DNA from: Actinomycetota bacterium
Lineage (GTDB): Bacteria > Actinomycetota > Actinomycetes > S36-B12 > UBA5976
Reading direction: 5' to 3'
NCBI GenBank assembly: GCA_009702945.1
Contig: WLGZ01000057.1
Span: 1 to 6,098, forward strand
DNA length: 6,098 nucleotides
The notes under the pieces are model-generated. The model did no database searches. It had not been told where the DNA came from and was given only the letters and a program-made list of their open reading frames with translations. Positions 6,001 to 6,098 of this stretch are shown here, in pieces. Numbering within the stretch: the first letter of the stretch is position 1; each line of letters opens with the position of its first letter. The position numbers were made by a program, and so were the translations under genes.

Positions 6001-6098
6001 AAATGATCTAAAGCTCGATCTGGTCTGCGATTAAGAATGTTGTAGCCAACGTCAGATCGCGGTCCTAGTAATGCAATTAATCCATGTTCGCCAGCCAG
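3003..6098 (-). CDS. dnaE: DNA polymerase III alpha subunit, accessory/error-prone-type DnaE; N-terminus cut by window edge
   Basis: The frame stays open to the right edge: 1031 residues are visible, and by analogy with the family roughly 100 are missing. A TTG at 6002-6000 is an internal Leu codon, not the start. In visible numbering: rest of the PHP domain to about 140; palm with ARGSGAGSF (254-262), PDIDID (293-298) and KLDVLG (449-454, D451), which supply the three catalytic Asp; fingers with LFRPGPVKSDM (538-548), VVFHEQVM (580-587) and FGFCKAHAAAFALP (648-661); helix-hairpin-helix around 733-781; OB fold about 882-960. The wording (TYRVRHAIRDVGAAMGMPPG, HPCGIVLSD, HDPGMYPKRLI) fits an actinobacterial accessory DnaE group rather than the replicative DnaE1. 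It also lacks the FPESH and MGFYSPQ wording of classical DnaE2/ImuC. The PHP segment reads TNLVRY (81-86) instead of TND-x-HY, so two metal ligands appear lost and proofreading is unlikely. The clamp-motif position reads QISLG (815-819). The dinB overlap suggests a lesion-bypass role. A divergent essential replicase is the less likely alternative. Confidence 0.93.
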   Translation of the reverse strand: MAGEHGLIALLGPRSDVGYNILNRRPDRALDHLRTWQDHGVRTYLEIATHHQNPDGSNLSDTFAARMLQWAIVHRTQAVLTNLVRYRDPKDSRIADVLDASRRQVALSNQPTTSQAFLASSQHMNAIAQRVSSLVGDPRDIGQALLRQTVALGHECVIDPQADLGMNQVYVPELSKLLPGETRSADSILQERCEVSFSNYLTDNSVTRSDDLRATRERLDSELSVIKQMGLAGYVLTVAQVVDMIRAMKVRVAARGSGAGSFINHLLGISGVDPIKHNLLMERFVSTLRPGLPDIDIDVESDRRIEIYQAIFDRFGDQRTTCVSMRETYRVRHAIRDVGAAMGMPPGEINTFAKSFPHIRARHIRSALAELPELRRSGIGVRAARGDLDQFLDLVEGLDGLPRHTALHPCGIVLSDLSLLERTPVQPSAQEFPMSQFDKDDVEHMGLLKLDVLGVRMQSALAYAIDQVYQIQGPDAYGTDSTGKINLESVPRDDPKTFELIQSTKTLGCFQIESPGQRELIGKFAPVSFGDLITDISLFRPGPVKSDMITPFLRARQGWGLTDYMHPDLKEILTETSGVVVFHEQVMRIVSVMTGCSLEAADLIRRRMGDYEQLDEIREWFYKALQSRNYELSVIEQVWDVLRAFASFGFCKAHAAAFALPTYQSAWFKTHHPAAFLAGVLTHDPGMYPKRLIADDARSFGVEILGLDVNASKDTYLVELTNSGSQGIRIPLSEVKGISEQEVADIISAQPYSSLADFVIRSKASRPIVERIILAGGFDVLHDPLVSRRDLLFHEAELSAELKLKRTARSRIGNQISLGMQETVWIPEPTGLPALSLADRVKYEIEVLGIDVSAHVMSFYHQMLTELNAVPADHLLTVRSQSSVLIAGVKVATQTPPIRSGRRVAFITLEDSTGPIDAAFFEEAQDQYAATLFHSWLLLVSGTVRRTGPRGVSILGNGCWELSEVYQHWKRGGIKAVQELIRNVPADQLDPVAPTQIWEHASGFRSSPYADVRPAGSDIARSMRSAAKMAP
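3026..3062 (-). repeat. Two adjacent small hairpins in the dnaE 3' end, just upstream of the dinB start
   Basis: CGACCC/GGGTCG with a 3-base loop (3048-3062) and ATCGCA/TGCGAT with a 7-base loop (3026-3044) are perfect 6-bp inverted repeats separated by three bases. They lie within dnaE codons, 20-56 bases before the dinB ATG, where mRNA folding could influence coupled translation of dinB. They may be a by-product of coding sequence; the DVRPAG codons alone create the first one. Confidence 0.35.

Noticed and set aside
6000..6002. TTG as the start codon of dnaE (999-residue version)
   Set aside because: The frame remains open through all 32 codons to the window edge and those residues read as PHP-domain sequence, so the Leu is internal and the true start lies outside the window.

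Overview
The window looks like chromosomal DNA from a low-GC actinobacterium (GC roughly mid-40s percent by eye). A DUF3040 protein is essentially diagnostic of Actinobacteria. The DnaE, DinB, MaoC and GH25-like proteins also carry wording I associate with actinobacterial members of their families, and the modest GC fits lineages such as freshwater or marine Nanopelagicales-type actinobacteria. The lineage is an inference; no marker gene such as rRNA is present.

All five genes lie on the minus strand, so transcription runs from the right edge (6098) to the left edge (1). In that order they are: (1) a DnaE-family DNA polymerase III alpha subunit whose N-terminus is cut off by the window (6098-3003); (2) DinB, a Y-family DNA polymerase IV, whose ATG overlaps the dnaE TGA as ATGA (3006-1780); (3) a 116-bp gap with a hairpin, an inverted repeat and a possible promoter; (4) a DUF3040 small membrane protein with a strong ribosome binding site (1663-1295); (5) a MaoC-like hot-dog hydratase (1257-736); (6) a membrane-anchored GH25-like glycosidase-fold protein that starts with TTG 3 nt after the MaoC stop and runs off the left edge (732-1).

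The functional centre is the dnaE-dinB pair. The DnaE is not the standard replicase form. It has the catalytic aspartates (PDIDID and KLDVLG), but the PHP metal-binding segment that is normally TND-x-HY reads TNLVRY, and the internal clamp-binding position reads QISLG. It resembles the accessory, error-prone group of actinobacterial alpha subunits. DinB keeps all catalytic residues, unlike the inactive ImuB partner of classical DnaE2 cassettes. Overlapping translation suggests a two-polymerase lesion-bypass unit. The downstream genes look like a separate transcription unit: DUF3040 often sits next to dinB in actinobacteria, while the MaoC and GH25-like genes have no obvious link to DNA repair. 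There are no RNA genes, mobile elements or CRISPR arrays, and no gene-free stretch longer than 300 bases.
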